The notes: a model not told the origin generated them from the sequence alone. A stretch of 64,000 nucleotides of DNA from Eucalyptus grandis (GCF_016545825.1 NC_052614.1:15456559-15520558); one strand, 5' to 3'; numbered from the stretch's first letter, positions 37,473 through 50,101 are shown. A program made the numbers and translations.

Positions 37473-37622
37473 TCTTAAACTGGGCCCAATAGCTGCCCGG
37501 TCCACTACATACCATTTGTGAAGCTTGGCCCATCTATGGCCCAAGAATGGGCTTGGGCCATCTAACAAAACCTCTCTTTTGTTCTTCTTTTGCATGTTTG
37601 AAGAACAACCCAAGGCCCAAAA
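37473..37622. promoter_or_regulatory. Cluster of TGGGCC/GGCCCA motifs (site II-like), unit 2
   Basis: Counterpart of 31,563-31,712. Most motifs are retained, though single substitutions alter two of them. Role unknown. Confidence 0.35.
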
Positions 37623-40281
37623 GTAAAGTAGGGGAGGGAAAAGCTTTACTGAGAATAATCCTCTATCGAAGTAAATAAGAGCATCACCCATATTTATATT
37701 TACTTAAATACCCATAACCGGTCAATCAAAGCCGATCGGAGAATTGATTAGAGAAAGATTCCTTCACTAGAAATGGAGGGAGAGCTGACTACCACCTCAA
37801 GTGAAACACTTGCTAATTACGTTAATGATCGTCTTATTTTAACCTTTTAACTTTGCCACTTATTTTACGCTAAAAATTGAACAAGCACACAATGTACTTG
37901 CAATGCACGCATCAAATTGAGTCCCCAATATCGTTTCCTTCCCTCGGGATCCCGTGGGGCCCACTTTCCACTAACACATTCGAGCATGTTTTGATTTTTA
38001 AGAAATTCTTTGCGAAATAACCTCGTGAGACGTTGGCAAATTCCCATTTTTATTGTTATTATTATTTTTTTGGTCGTGAAAATATTGCCGTAGGAGGCAA
38101 GAAAATGCGGATGTACCAAAAGGCATATTCCTCCAAAAGGGAAAGCTCGCTGAAAGTATTCCCGACGCGTCGAGAGCTGATTAGAGTACAAAATAGGAGT
38201 CCTCTACGTGGCCACGGCCCTCCTTCGCAGGAAATCCTCACGTGCGTGTCGTATGCGCTCCGTCTACGTCGCAAATTCATCGACGAATCCCTCCACAAAA
38301 GGGACAAAGCGGCCGCCTAGGGCACTTTGAAAAATTCCGTTTGTTTGTTTTCGAAAAATTATTGTCCGATTTTTGATATTTTGACGATAAAAAATTATCG
38401 ATTAATGGAAAACGCTTTTTATAGATCGAATATAACGAGTTTTGATTGGAAAAAGCAATTTCTCCTTCTATAAGAAAAAAAGTCACTTTTCCACCAAACA
38501 AATAAAAACCAATCTAAAAATGATTTCTATTTCGATGAAATAAGCATATGCCCTTAATATGACTTCGAATTAATAGATTGGACCAAAAGAAAACATTTAA
38601 TTAGCTACTCCTATAATTATTGAATTGCCATTCCTTCCAATATTTCAAAGTGTACAAATGCCCAGTCAGTCAATCAGTCACGAGTTTTAGTGTCCCTTAT
38701 CGACATCAGCAAGAAGATCGTAATTTCGAAAAGCTAGTTATTTTTGGGCCACTTAAAATTCTTTATTTTTACATTTTTTTTCATGAAATTGAGTGCCTAC
38801 AACTTTCGACGCCATTGAGTTATCTTAATGGGCACGTCTTGTTACACCTAAAGAAAAAGAATTATAATAACCACTTGCGATATCAAGTGAAATTTTCTAA
38901 TCCTTTTGACTTTGCTTATTATTATTATAAGTTGATTACGTGGTTAGCTCTACTTCCATGTACTTAAAATATTATATGCCCGCTCCACGGCAAGATTAGG
39001 GTTGATTTACGGGTACCGTATCGCCGTCCCCGTCGAGGAAAATCGTGGGAAATCATCATACTCGTTCTCAATAAAATCAAACCAAGATGAAGGAACCCTA
39101 AGTTAAGCTGGAAAAACGAACGAAATTGAGCAGAAATTACTTCGTCTCACGCACATTTAAATAATAATAATAATAATTCACTTCGGGCCGCTCACCTTAA
39201 ACGTCCTCGACGGGTGGTCAAGAACTTGTTAGTCGCATCATCACTAGATTAATCATTCATTGGGGCAAGAAAAATTATAAAAAAAAATAATGAAACGTGT
39301 CATGTAATTACCACTGCATGTCAATGAATCTCGTCAATTTAAAACACATTGGTTTTTAATATATTCGATTGAGATTTGGCGCAAAAATCTATGTCTTTGT
39401 ACTCAATGTATCTTAATTTTTTAAATTCAATGAATCACACAAGAAAATCTTGTTATTGTAAGATAGCTGATTTAATAATATTTTCTTGGGAAGATTTCAA
39501 ATATGAGCTGAAAATGCCATTATTTTTTTCAAATAGGGGTTTAAATTAGCTATTATTTCAAATAAGAGCATGAAAATTGTTTCTTTTTCTCAAATAAAGG
39601 CTTAAAATGAATATTATTTCAAATAAAAGTCTAAAGTTGTCATATTAGTCTCAATGAGGAGTTTGACCTCCCAACTAGGGGCATTTTCTTTTTTAATTTT
39701 CTTTTTTTCCTTTTTTCTATTTTTTCTTTCCATAAAAACTCAAAAAGGTAAAAAGGCTAAAACTTAAATAAAGAAATACGTGGGTGGGAGGGCTGGCTAA
39801 TATTTTTTTTTTTTTTTTCTGAAAAAAATTGTCTTTTTTTTAAATTTTTAATCTAATTTAACTAAAATTTAGGTTAAATTTATCTTCGGATGAAATTGTT
39901 CTTAATCGATCGAATATCTTGCCGACTAGCGAACTAATAAGGTTAGGCCATTGTTTAAAATAGCCATAACCATTTCATATCGTTATTTAAAATAAAGTCA
40001 CATTCGAGCCTTTATTTTTTTTTTTTTTTAAATGATGGCAAGTCAGACTTTTATTTGAAAATTTTCCTATTTTCTCTAGTACCATGCATTTCCTTTGGTC
40101 TAGTATTTTTCAATTTCGCATCGAATTCGAAATGCCAAGGAAATGGGAGGGAGGTGGAGGGGAGGGGAGCGGGGACGGTCATTCAAAAGCGGTCAACGCG
40201 GCGACCGGCACTAGCCGGTGCAGAGAGAGCATAAAAAGCGAATGATACCCCGCCTCGTAACGCGCTACTCCCCGTCACCTC

Positions 40282-40320
40282 CACGTGTCCGGTCTTATCC
40301 CCTTCTCCCACCTCTATAAA
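40282..40320 (+). promoter_or_regulatory. Core promoter of gene copy 2: G-box/ABRE and TATA box
   Basis: CACGTG at 40,282-40,287 within 'ccacgtgtcc', an ABRE-type G-box bound by bZIP or bHLH factors in plants. TATAAA follows at 40,315-40,320. The leader is pyrimidine-rich up to the ATG at 40,456. Confidence 0.75.
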
Positions 40321-40455
40321 ACGCTAGAAAAGCCTCCCCAGAACGAGAAAGAAAGAGAAGAAAACCCAGTCAAGTTTATACCGTTGAAAAAGCACAGCTT
40401 CCTCTCTCCATCTCCATCTTTACCTTCACTCTCTCTCGATTTCTCCGCCGCCGTA

Positions 40456-40863
40456 ATGGCCACCAGCCTCTTTCCCTCCGGAACCCTCGCCGTCAAGGCA
40501 GCCGCCTCCTCCTCCCGCGAGCGCAACCCGGGCCCCGCCGGCCGGCCAACCGCCTCCTCCTCCTCCTCCTCCAACAACAGCAGCTGGTTGGCCCCGATCT
40601 TCGGCTTCTCCGCCGACCCGGGCTACATTGACTCCGCCGGCGGCGGCAAGGTCGCCTACCCCAGGAAGGCCGGCTTGGAGGAGTCGGGCTCGAGCCTGTC
40701 CGCGGCGGGGAGGCCCCGCCCCGACCCGATCCGGTTCACGGCGGAGAAGGCGCGGCTCCTCAGGCTCATGACCTCCGACGCGGCCTCCCTCCACGACGCC
40801 ATGTACCACTCCGCGATCGCCTCCCGCCTCGCTTCCGACTTCGGGAACCCGACCGATCTGTAA
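40456..40863 (+). CDS. Small plant-type protein of unknown function, tandem copy 2
   Basis: A 135-codon paralogue of copies 1 and 4. It is longer because of a Ser run at residues 34-39, an 'AGGGK' expansion near 61 and 'LEESGSS' near 74-80. The 'WLAPIFGFSADPGYIDS' box (44-60) and the C-terminal 'FTAEKARLLRLMTSD' and 'HDAMYHSAIASRLASDF' are intact. One change inside the conserved part (Leu for Arg before HDAM, residue 112) is shared with the broken copy 3. The frame stays open upstream to 40,285, but that extension is frameshifted in unit 1 and lies across the TATA box, so it is not coding. Single exon, Ala/Ser-rich N-terminus as in copy 1, function unknown. Its G-box is intact, unlike copy 1. 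Confidence 0.85.
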   Translation: MATSLFPSGTLAVKAAASSSRERNPGPAGRPTASSSSSSNNSSWLAPIFGFSADPGYIDSAGGGKVAYPRKAGLEESGSSLSAAGRPRPDPIRFTAEKARLLRLMTSDAASLHDAMYHSAIASRLASDFGNPTDL

Positions 40864-42118
40864 TCCTGCCGGACCGGACCGTGTCAACATCAGTACGATT
40901 GTCGCTGGATAATAACATCTTTGGGACACGCCCTTTTAATTTTTTTTTTCTTTTGTAAAATTCTCGAATTGTTTATTTAGGTTAGTGGCCTGGTGTTTGT
41001 TCTGAGCCATATATTCCGAATTATGGGGGGGATGTGGTGATGTAAGGACAGCGAAGATTACGTGAAATGGGTGGATTAATCTTTGTAATCACCAATTACT
41101 TTAGTTGATGTAATGTACAGATTTAATGTATACTATAGTTTAAATATTTGATCACACTTGGCGTTGTCTTTATTGGCATAATGTGATTATTCATAAATTT
41201 GGTCACGCGTCATTATATTTTTAGTCTACCAACGACAACGACATGATGTGGCCATAGATGATGAAGGGTTGTATCGATCTCGGGTTTATGTTTATTGGCA
41301 TTATGTAATTATTCACTATTGATTTAGGCATGCATTGTTCTATTTTTAATCCATCGGCGACAATGATGTGACGCGCCCATATATGATCAAGGGTTATATC
41401 AATCTCAAGTTTATGTGTTATTTAAAGAGATGATAAGAAAGGTAAGTTGTATATGAGCTGAATATAATAATTATCGAACTTGAGTTTGATCAACTATTTT
41501 GATGTTTAGTGGAATGTGTCACCCTATTGGTGTCATTTTTTGTTTGGTCTCGTGATTAGATCTCACTTTTGAATTAATTTATAAAACCATTTGTGATCAT
41601 GTCATGATGTTGATGTGTACCAAATTATGGGAGCCAAGTTAACCAATGCTGGGCACTTGTTGAGAGAAAAATTATAAAGGAACTCTAATGTTGACATCTA
41701 TATGTTCTAAGAAAAAATCAAAATTTGCAAGATGTTGATGGAGCATAAAAAGGAAAAGAAGTACAAATCTATTCAAACACGCCACTTCGACTTCTAAAGT
41801 ACTAATTACACACGTCATATGAAAAGTTAGTATACTAAGCAGTGCGTAAACGGAGAGTTAAATGTCCAGTTGGTAGATTGTTTGCGAATTTCGGTCCCTT
41901 ATCAAGATTCGAAGGGATATTGTAATTTTGAAAAGCTAGTTAGTTTTGGGCTGCTTAGAATTCTTACTTTTTCCCCATTTTTTTTCATGAAATTGAGTGC
42001 CTATAACTTTCAATGCCATTGAGTTATTTTAATGGTCACGTCTCATTACACCTAAATTAAAAGAATTATCATCACCAAATTCGATTTCAAGTGAAATTTT
42101 ATAATCTTTTGGACATTG

Positions 42119-42119
<1 letters not shown>

Positions 42120-42162
<43 letters not shown>
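42120..42162. repeat. (TTA)n microsatellite
   Basis: About 14 ATT/TTA units. Shorter versions (3-5 units) occur at the homologous places in units 1, 2 and 4 (33,048; 38,918; 53,931), so the tract has expanded in unit 3. Confidence 0.95.
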
Positions 42163-44214
42163 CTCTACTTCCATGTACCTAAAATTGTATATGTCCGCTT
42201 CATAGTAAGATTTGGGTTAACTTCCGGGTACCGTATTGTGGCATCCCAAAATTCAAAGCCAAGCCATAAGGTGTGTTAAAGTCTTTAATTAGGTGATAGA
42301 ATTTCCATGGCTTATATTTTAGCCATTAGTCTTTTAATTGGATGATTTGTGCTTATGGTTGTGAAAATTCAAATTTGATAGATTAATAATTTATGCTTGG
42401 CCATGTGCTTTATAAATTAAATTTCAATAAACAAAATGTCCCAAGACTTTGGCCAAGATGAGAATTGAAGTTTAAAAATATTTATAGAAGAAATTCAAAA
42501 AAAAGAAGAAGGGAAAAAGGGTTAATTTTCAAATGGGCCTTAAGCCCATTTGGCCTAAGCTTTAATGGGCCAAGATGAGGGCCCAAGAGGGGAAGTCGAC
42601 CGGCCCAATGGAGGCCCAAGGGAGGAGTAGTCACCGGCCATAGAGGCCCAAGCCCAAGAAGCCCAAATTCAATTCAAAATTCAATGTGACAAGTGGCAAG
42701 GGAAGGCCATGCATTGGTTGGTTTTAGGCAATCTCATGATTGCTAATCATGAGAAATTGGGGAAATAAGAAGGAAGAGAGAGAGTGGCCGGCCATTTTTG
42801 CTCGCCCAAAGGAGAGGAAGAGAGAGAGAGGTGTGCGAGAGAGAGGAGCGGCCGAGAGAGGAGGAGGAGGGACCGCCGTCCGTCCGCCGTTCGTCCCGCC
42901 GTGTACGCCGCCGTTCACCGTCGACCGTCCATCCTAGAGGCAAGTGGAAGTCCTCTAGCTTCTCTTGCTTGTTGATATGTGTTTGCATGTTGAGTTTAGG
43001 TGTTTAATGAGCAAAACCGAGGCATGGATGATGCATGTTGGAAGATGCGGCTGTTTGTGTTCGGACCGTGTGAGTCAGTGACTTGTTTGAGATTTCATGT
43101 GTGTTTAGAGTCCGATTTTGGCTTCGATTTCTTCATGAGAGTTGTAGCTGACATCTTGAACTACAACATACTTAAATTTCGTGGAAAATTATGGAGATTT
43201 GAGGGGTTAAAGTCTTGTTCTACGGAGACCTCAGATCTGGAGAGTTTTTACTGATCTCTTGTTGGATTCGTGGTTGCATGTTGGTTTTTGTTGAGAATCT
43301 CACTTCGGTTTCTTCATGAAAATTGTAGGAGACATCTTAAAATACAACATACTCAAATTTGAAGTGAAATGAACAAGTATAGCCTAGTGAATCGACTAGA
43401 TCTTGAAGAAAATGATTCTGGTGGTGTATTTTGAGATACCCGAGACTTCAAGGACCTAAATGATGACTCTACTCTGGTTATTTGACTTGGATCTCTTCAT
43501 GAAACTTGTATAGGATACCTTGATGTATAACATATCTAAATTTCAGAGGAAACGAAAGAGAATAGCTAGGTGAAATCTCAATATTTCGGAGATGTGTTTA
43601 CTGGACGATGCGGTAATAGATCCAGAAGCTTCGTGAGGTTGTATAAAATAATATAAAAATAATCTGGCTTGAAGTTCTTCATGAAAGTTGTGCAAAAATG
43701 TCTTGGCTATCACTCTGAAAAATTTCATAATTTTTTGAGGACATATGGATATTTTAATCGAATTTACTCAGAAACTGTGTATTCTGGTCATTATCCGAAT
43801 ATTATGTGCTATTTTGTGGAAATTGTGAAATTCAATTTGGCCATGAATTTTGCATGAAATTGTCATCCTATTGGTTTTTTAATGATTGCTTGAATTTTAT
43901 GATTTTGGGAAATTATAGATATTGAATTTAATATTTATTTATGATAATAAAAATAAATAAAAAAAATAATAAAATAATAGTAATAAAATAAAATGGATTA
44001 TTTTATTGGCCATAAATTCCATTGAATTTATTAATAAATAATTATGCATTGTTGCATGTATGATAAGACATTGGTGTATGTATGACCATGAATTGTGATG
44101 CATGTGAATCATATGCCATGTTAAAATGAGATCAAAATAATGATAAGTGAGTAAGTGGTGGTGGTGGAGGATGAGGCCGGAATGTACGGAGATGCATTGC
44201 CGGATTCCACAGGG

Positions 44215-44470
44215 AGATTCGGGATGCCGAATGTGGGGGCCGGAAGCCTTGTCGGAGGTCTTTGCCCGAAAAGGAATGCCTCGCGATGCTAGGATTGAGA
44301 TGCGGGATGCCCGGCCGGGGGTGTAAATGCCGGAAGCCCTATCGGAGGTTTCGCCGAATGGAATGCCTCGTGATGCTAGTTGAGATGCGAGATGCCCGGT
44401 GTGGGGGCCGGATGCCCGGTGGCCATGGGATGGCTGGAATGCTGGGAACCCTATCGGAGGTCTTTGCCCG
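44215..44470. repeat. Minisatellite of about 95 bp in the left LTR
   Basis: 'gccggaagccttgtcggagg' with 'tctttgcccg', then 'aatgcctcgcgatgctagg', recurs as 'gccggaagccctatcggagg' and 'aatgcctcgtgatgctagt', and partially a third time ('accctatcggaggtctttgc'). The inverse copy is at about 46,975-47,240. Confidence 0.75.
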
Positions 44471-44549
44471 AGGGGATGATAAAATTGATAAATTGAAAAA
44501 TGAGTGATGTGGTGATCAAGATTGAAATCCAAAAGTGGAAATTAAATCA

Positions 44550-44880
44550 TGACATGATATGCATGATGTTATATGCATGATGATATGCATGATGATGATG
44601 ATGATAATGATGATATGTGATGTGAAATAGGGATGATCACCTATGATATGATATGCATGATGATATGCATGATGATGATGATGATGATGATATGTGATGT
44701 GAAATAATGACGATCACCCATGATATTATATGCATGATGATGATGATGATGATGATATGTGAAATAGGGATGATCACCTATGATATGATATGCATGATGA
44801 TATGCATGGTAATGATAATGATGATGATATATGATATGGCTCGAAGACATGTATGATGAAATGATGCTATGATGATGATG
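44550..44880. repeat. GAT-rich tandem repeats in the left LTR
   Basis: Units of about 75-80 bases contain 'gatatgatatgcatgatgat', (gat)n, 'gatatgtgatgtgaaataggg' and 'atgatcacctatgata', three to four times over. The inverse copy is at about 46,570-46,880, with different (cat)n lengths. Confidence 0.85.
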
Positions 44881-46569
44881 TCATGTATGATGTAATGATG
44901 CCATGACATGTATGTTACAATGAGGATACACATGAATGTGTTATGAATTGATATAATGATGCATGATAGTATGCACATGGCTTGCGTGGTAAGTAATGCA
45001 CCAATGCATGTATGATTGCATGATGCGTTGAGTTGTTATTGGATTTCCCTATCTCTTGAGTGGTTGTACTCACCCCTTTGGGAATAACATTTGAGTTAGC
45101 AGTATGCCGTTCCCGTCACGCGGAGGGTGTTTACGGTCTACCATCCGATGTAGAGGTCGAGTGTCTTTGAGATAGACTGTCCCTTCCCACTGACTTTTAT
45201 TCGAAAGTACGTTGTCTAGTGATGTACGACATAGGCTTGAAGTGGGGCCTTGTCATTCGAGTTCATTTACGTACACGTTCGTCGGGATGGAGCGATGCGA
45301 GGATGTTGCGCCGCCACCGCCTGATGCACCGGGTTGGGTGTGAGACCGCGCGCGATGAGTAGGAGCCGGATCTTTTATGTAGATAGCCGACACTTTTGAT
45401 GGGGGTTTATGCTCGTATGATGTTGAGGGTCGAGGGTTTCTTTTTTGAGGTTTTAGGGGACGTGGCTGAGTCCTAGCTTTTCCTTTTGTTGTACCGACCA
45501 AAAAGAAGTCCCATCTTAAAATATATGTAAATAAAGTGTCGCGGCTTGTTTATAAAATTATGGTGATTAGTGGTGTGTATGTGTATCATGGTTGGTAGTG
45601 GGAGAGACGATGATATTTTAATTTGCTTCCGCTAATGAGTTACGCTTGTGACACCCCGAACCCTTCGCAGGTCGTCACCAGCGCCGATGTTACACCTTAT
45701 TACCTTTCTTTCTTTCGAAGAAGATGCGTCCTAATTCATAGACACATTTTTTTTTTCTTTTAAAACAAAACGGTCCCAGCGCAACTCATTAGCGGAAGCA
45801 AATTAAAATATCATCGTCTCTCCCCTACCAACCATGATACACATACACACCACTAATCACCATAATTTTATAAACAAGCCACGACACTTTATTTACATAT
45901 ATTTCAAGATGGGACTTCTTTTGGGTCGGTACAACAAAAAGGAAAAGCAAGGACTCAGCCACGTCCAGCCTAAAACCTCAAAAAGAAACCCTCGACCCTC
46001 AACATCATACGAGCATAAACCCCCCATCAAAAGTGTCGGCTATCTACATCAAAAAGATCCGGCTTCTACTTATCGCGCGCGGGTCTCACACCCAACCCGG
46101 TGCATCGGTAGCGGTGGCGGCGGCAACATCCTCGCATCGCTCCATCCCGACGAACGTGTACGTAAATGAACTCCCGAATGACAGGCCCAAACCAAGCCTA
46201 TGTCGTACATCACTAGACAACGTACTCGAATAAAAGTCGGTCCGGGAACAGGGACAGTCTATCTCAAAGACACTCGACCTCTACATCGGATGGTAGACCG
46301 TAAAACACCCCTCCGCGTGACGGGAGGAAGCGGCATACTGCTAATCTAAAATGTTATTCCCCAAAGGGGTGAGTACAACCACTCAGTAGATAGGGAAATC
46401 CAATAACAACTCAATGCATCATGCAATCATACATGCATTGCAGGCATTACTTACCTCGAAGCCATGTGCATACTATCATGCATCATTATATCAATTCATA
46501 ACACATTCATGTGTATCCTCATTGTAACATACATGTCATGGCATCATTACATCATACATGACATCATCA

Positions 46570-46880
46570 TCATAGCATCATTTCATCATACATGTCTTCG
46601 AGCCATATCATATATCATCATCATTATCATTACCATGCATATCATCATGCATATCATATCATAGGTGATCATCCCTATTTCACATATCATCATCATCATC
46701 ATCATCATGCATATAATATCATGGGTGATCGTCATTATTTCACATCACATATCATCATCATCATCATCATCATCATCATGCATATCATCATGCATATCAT
46801 ATCATAGGTGATCATCCCTATTTCACATCACATATCATCATTATCATCATCATCATCATGCATATCATCATGCATATAAC
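46570..46880. repeat. CAT-rich tandem repeats in the right LTR
   Basis: Inverse counterpart of 44,550-44,880. The (atc)n runs differ in length, for example a longer run near 46,753-46,780. Confidence 0.85.
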
Positions 46881-46974
46881 ATCATGCATATCATGTCATG
46901 ATTTAATTTCCACTTTTGGATTTCAATCTTGATCACCACATCACTCATTTTTCAATTTATCAATTTTATCATCC

Positions 46975-47240
46975 CCTGGGCAAAGACCTCCGATAGGGTT
47001 CCCAAAGATTCGACCATCCCATGGCCACCGGCATCCGCCCCCACAGTCCGTGGCATCTCGCATCTCAACTAGCATCACGAGGCATTCCATTCGGGCGAAA
47101 CCTCCGATGTGGCTTCCGGCATTTACACTCCCCGACGGGCATCCCGCACCCCAATCCTGGCATCGCGAGGCATTCCTTTCGGGCAAAGACCTCCGACAAG
47201 GCTTCCGGCCCCCCACATTTCGGGCATCCTGAATCTTCCA
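46975..47240. repeat. Minisatellite in the right LTR
   Basis: Inverse counterpart of 44,215-44,470, with repeated 'aagacctccga', 'cttccggc' and 'gcgaggcattcc' words. Confidence 0.7.
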
Positions 47241-50101
47241 GGGAATCCGGCAATACATCTCTGTACATTCCGGCCTCATCCTCCACCACCACCACTTACT
47301 CACTTATCATTATTTTGATCTCATTTTAACATGGCATATGATTCACACATGCATCACGATTCATGGTCATACATACACCAATGTCTTATCATACATGCAA
47401 CAATGCATAATTATTTATTAATAAATTCAATGGAATTTATGGCCAATAAAATAATCCATTTTATTTTATTACTATTATTTTATTATTATTTTTATTTATT
47501 TTTATTATCATAAATAAATATTAAATTAAATATCTATAATTTCCCAAAATCATAAAATTCAAGCAATCATTAAACAAACCAATAGGATGAAAATTTCATG
47601 CAAAATTCATGGCCAAATTGAATTTCACACGATTTCACAATTTCCACAAAATAGCACATAATATTCGGATAATGACCAGAATACACAGTTTCTGAGTAAA
47701 TTCGATTAAAATATCCATATGGCCTCCAAAAACTATGAAAGTTTTCAGAGTGATAGCCAAGACATTTTCTCACAACTTTCATGCAGAACTCCAAGCCAGA
47801 TTATTTTTAGATTATTTTATACAACCTCACGAAGCTTCTGGATCTATTACCGCATCGTCCAGTAAACACATCTCCGAAATATTGAGATTTCACCTAGCTA
47901 TTCTCTTTCGTTTCCTCTGAAATTTAGATATGTTATACATCAAGGTATCCTATACAAGTTTCATGAAGAGATCCAAGTCAAATAACCAGAGTATAGTCAT
48001 CATTTAGGTCCTTGAAGTCTCGGGTATCTCAAAATACACCACGAGAATCATTTTCTTCAAGATCTAGTCGATTCACTAGGCTATACTTGTTCATTTCACT
48101 TCAAATTTTATTATGTTGTATTTTAAGATGTCTCCTACAATTTTCATGAAGAAACCGAAGTGAGATTCTCAACAAAAACCAACATGCAACCACGAATCCA
48201 ACAAGAGATCAGTAAAAACTCTCCAGATCTGAGGTCTCCGTATAACAAGACTTGAACCCCTCAAATCTCCATAATTTTCCACGAAATTTAAGTATGTTGT
48301 AGTTCAAGATGTCATATACAACTCTCATGAAGAAATCGAAGCCAAAATCGGACTCTAAACACACATTCTAGCTCAAACAAGTCACTAACTCACACGGTCC
48401 GAACACAAACAGCCACATCTTCCAACATGCATCATCCATGCCTCGGTTTTGCTCATTAAACACCTAAAACTCAACATGCAAACCACATATCAACAAGCAA
48501 GAGAAGCTAGAGGACTTCCACTTGCCTCTAGGATGGACGGTCGACGGTGAACGGCTGCGTACACGGCGGACGAACGGCGGACGGATGGCGGTTTCCCTCC
48601 TCCTCTCTCTCGGCCGCTCCTCCTCTCTCTCGCACACCTCTCTCTCTCTTCCTCTCCTTTGGGCGAGCAAAATGGCCGGCCACTCTCTCTCTCTTCCCTT
48701 CTTATTTCCCCAATTTCTCATGATTAGCAATCATGAGATTGCCTAAAAACCAACCAATGCATGGCCTTCCCTTTGCCACTTGTCACATTGAATTTTGAAT
48801 TGAATTTGGGCTTCTTGGGCTTGGGCCTCTATGGCCGGCGACTACTCCTCCCTTGGGCCTCCATTGGGCCGGTCGACTTCCCCTCTTGGGCCCCTCATCT
48901 TGGCCCATTAAAGGCTTAGGCCAAATGGGCTTAAGGCCCATTCAAAAATTAACCCCTTTTTCCCTTCTTTTTTTTTATCGCCATCGCCATCGAGGAAAAT
49001 CATGGGAAATCATCACACTCATTCTCCAAAAGAATCAAATCAAAATGAAGAAACCCCAAGTTAAGCTGGAAAATTGAACGAAATTGAGAAGAAATTACTT
49101 CGTATTTCGCACATTTAACAAAATAATTAACTACAGCCATTCCCCTCAAACGTCCTCGACGGGTTGTCAACAATTTCTTAGTCGCATTGCCACTAGATTA
49201 ATCATTTATCAGCACAAAAGATAATAATAATGAACGCGTGATGTAATTAGTCATCTGGAGACGCTCTATATAGATGAATCCAAGATCGACATCAGTTTAA
49301 AATGAATCAGCATTTCAACACGTTTGACTGAGACTAACAATATATGTAAAGAATGTTAGAACTCAAAAAAAAATTGGTGCATCATATGTGCTGCACTCAC
49401 TATATCTTAGCATTTCGAATTCAGTAAATCGCACGAGAAAATCCCTTTATTGTAACTTAGCTAGTCTAATATTTTTATCTGGTAGCTTACATGTCCTTTT
49501 GTGTAGTATTTTTCAATCGAATTGGAGAAATTTGATTTTGAATTAGGGTATCAATTTCGGGTTTTACTCACTGTTTGTTATAGGTGTGTCAATTTGTAAT
49601 TTTTCATGAGGATGATCTAATTTAACGGAAATTAACAGAGAGCATACAAATGTAAAGTTTCTAGGTTTTTTGTGGTTACAAAATTAGTTTAACATAAATT
49701 TGTCATAAGCGCATAAATTAGAGGTTTATTATAACGTTAATTAGAGATGAACGGTTCCAAATTCTGCTTGAAATTTGGAATCTATCCATAAGAATAGATT
49801 CTTTAATTTTTAGAATCTAGAATTTACCATTTACCCTACATACTCAAAAACCCAGAACCTACCTTATTACAAGCTTGAGGGTCGATTTCAAAATCTACCT
49901 ATATTCCATCTATTGTCTTGATTGAACAATTGTAATAAATCTTCATAGCTAATGACTACTATTTGCAAAAATTCATAATCATAACTCATATTTAGATACA
50001 CGAAAAATATGAAATATTAACAAAATAAATGTTTCCGTCATGAATATTGTCAGAAATAGAAACTCAGACTAGTGGATTCATAATACACACTTATCATTGG
50101 A

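Larger units (their letters stand above)
36716..41690. repeat. Tandem array unit 2
   Basis: Collinear with unit 1, from 'gagattattaacatacata' to the 'accaatgctgggcacttgtt' segment. It lacks the MITE and contains gene copy 2. It is the closest relative of unit 1 in the array, so this pair is the most recent duplication. Outside the gene I see only the conserved AT-rich sequence and the motif cluster at 37,473. Confidence 0.85.
42237..45646 (+). mobile_element. Long LTR, plus orientation, 3' end missing
   Basis: Starts TGTGGCATCCC, the usual TG of a plant LTR and the partner (with two changes) of the GGGGTGTCACA end seen in the inverse copy. It has no coding frame. It contains a GA-rich/GC-rich region (42,770-42,940), a tandem repeat of about 95 bp (44,215-44,470) and GAT-rich repeats (44,550-44,880). 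It stops at 45,646, lacking the last ~131 bases that the inverted copy has. Long gene-free LTRs of this kind are typical of LARD-like or Del/Tekay-like gypsy elements. The exact lineage is not determined. Confidence 0.75.
45647..48976 (-). mobile_element. Long LTR, minus orientation, 5' end missing
   Basis: On the minus strand this runs from 48,976 to the terminal GGGGTGTCACA at 45,657-45,647. It is the reverse complement of 42,497-45,646 with only scattered differences, but lacks the first ~260 bases of the left copy. It also carries a further 131 bases (45,647-45,777) that the left copy lacks. No internal retrotransposon region lies between the two, and no target duplication matches across the outer ends: unit 3 reads 'ccgtat' before and 'atcgcc' after. 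Confidence 0.75.

Noticed and set aside
40285..40455. Upstream in-frame extension of gene copy 2 (57 extra residues from an earlier ATG)
   Set aside because: It runs across the TATA box and the leader and is out of frame in unit 1. Similarity between copies at the protein level starts at the ATG at 40,456.
45253..45501. 82-codon minus-strand frame in the left LTR with a related frame in the right arm
   Set aside because: The frame is interrupted by frameshifts between the arms (the right-arm version is split between two phases), and the region has LTR features rather than gene features.
44641..46807. His/Ile-rich frames in the LTR arms (for example 44,641-44,850 and 46,592-46,807)
   Set aside because: They are translations of (GAT/CAT)n tandem repeats and appear in both arms only because the arms are inverted copies.
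44550..46880. CRISPR-like array appearance from regularly spaced repeats
   Set aside because: Repeats are low-complexity GAT/CAT words of varying length with no unique equal-length spacers and no cas genes, in a plant LTR.
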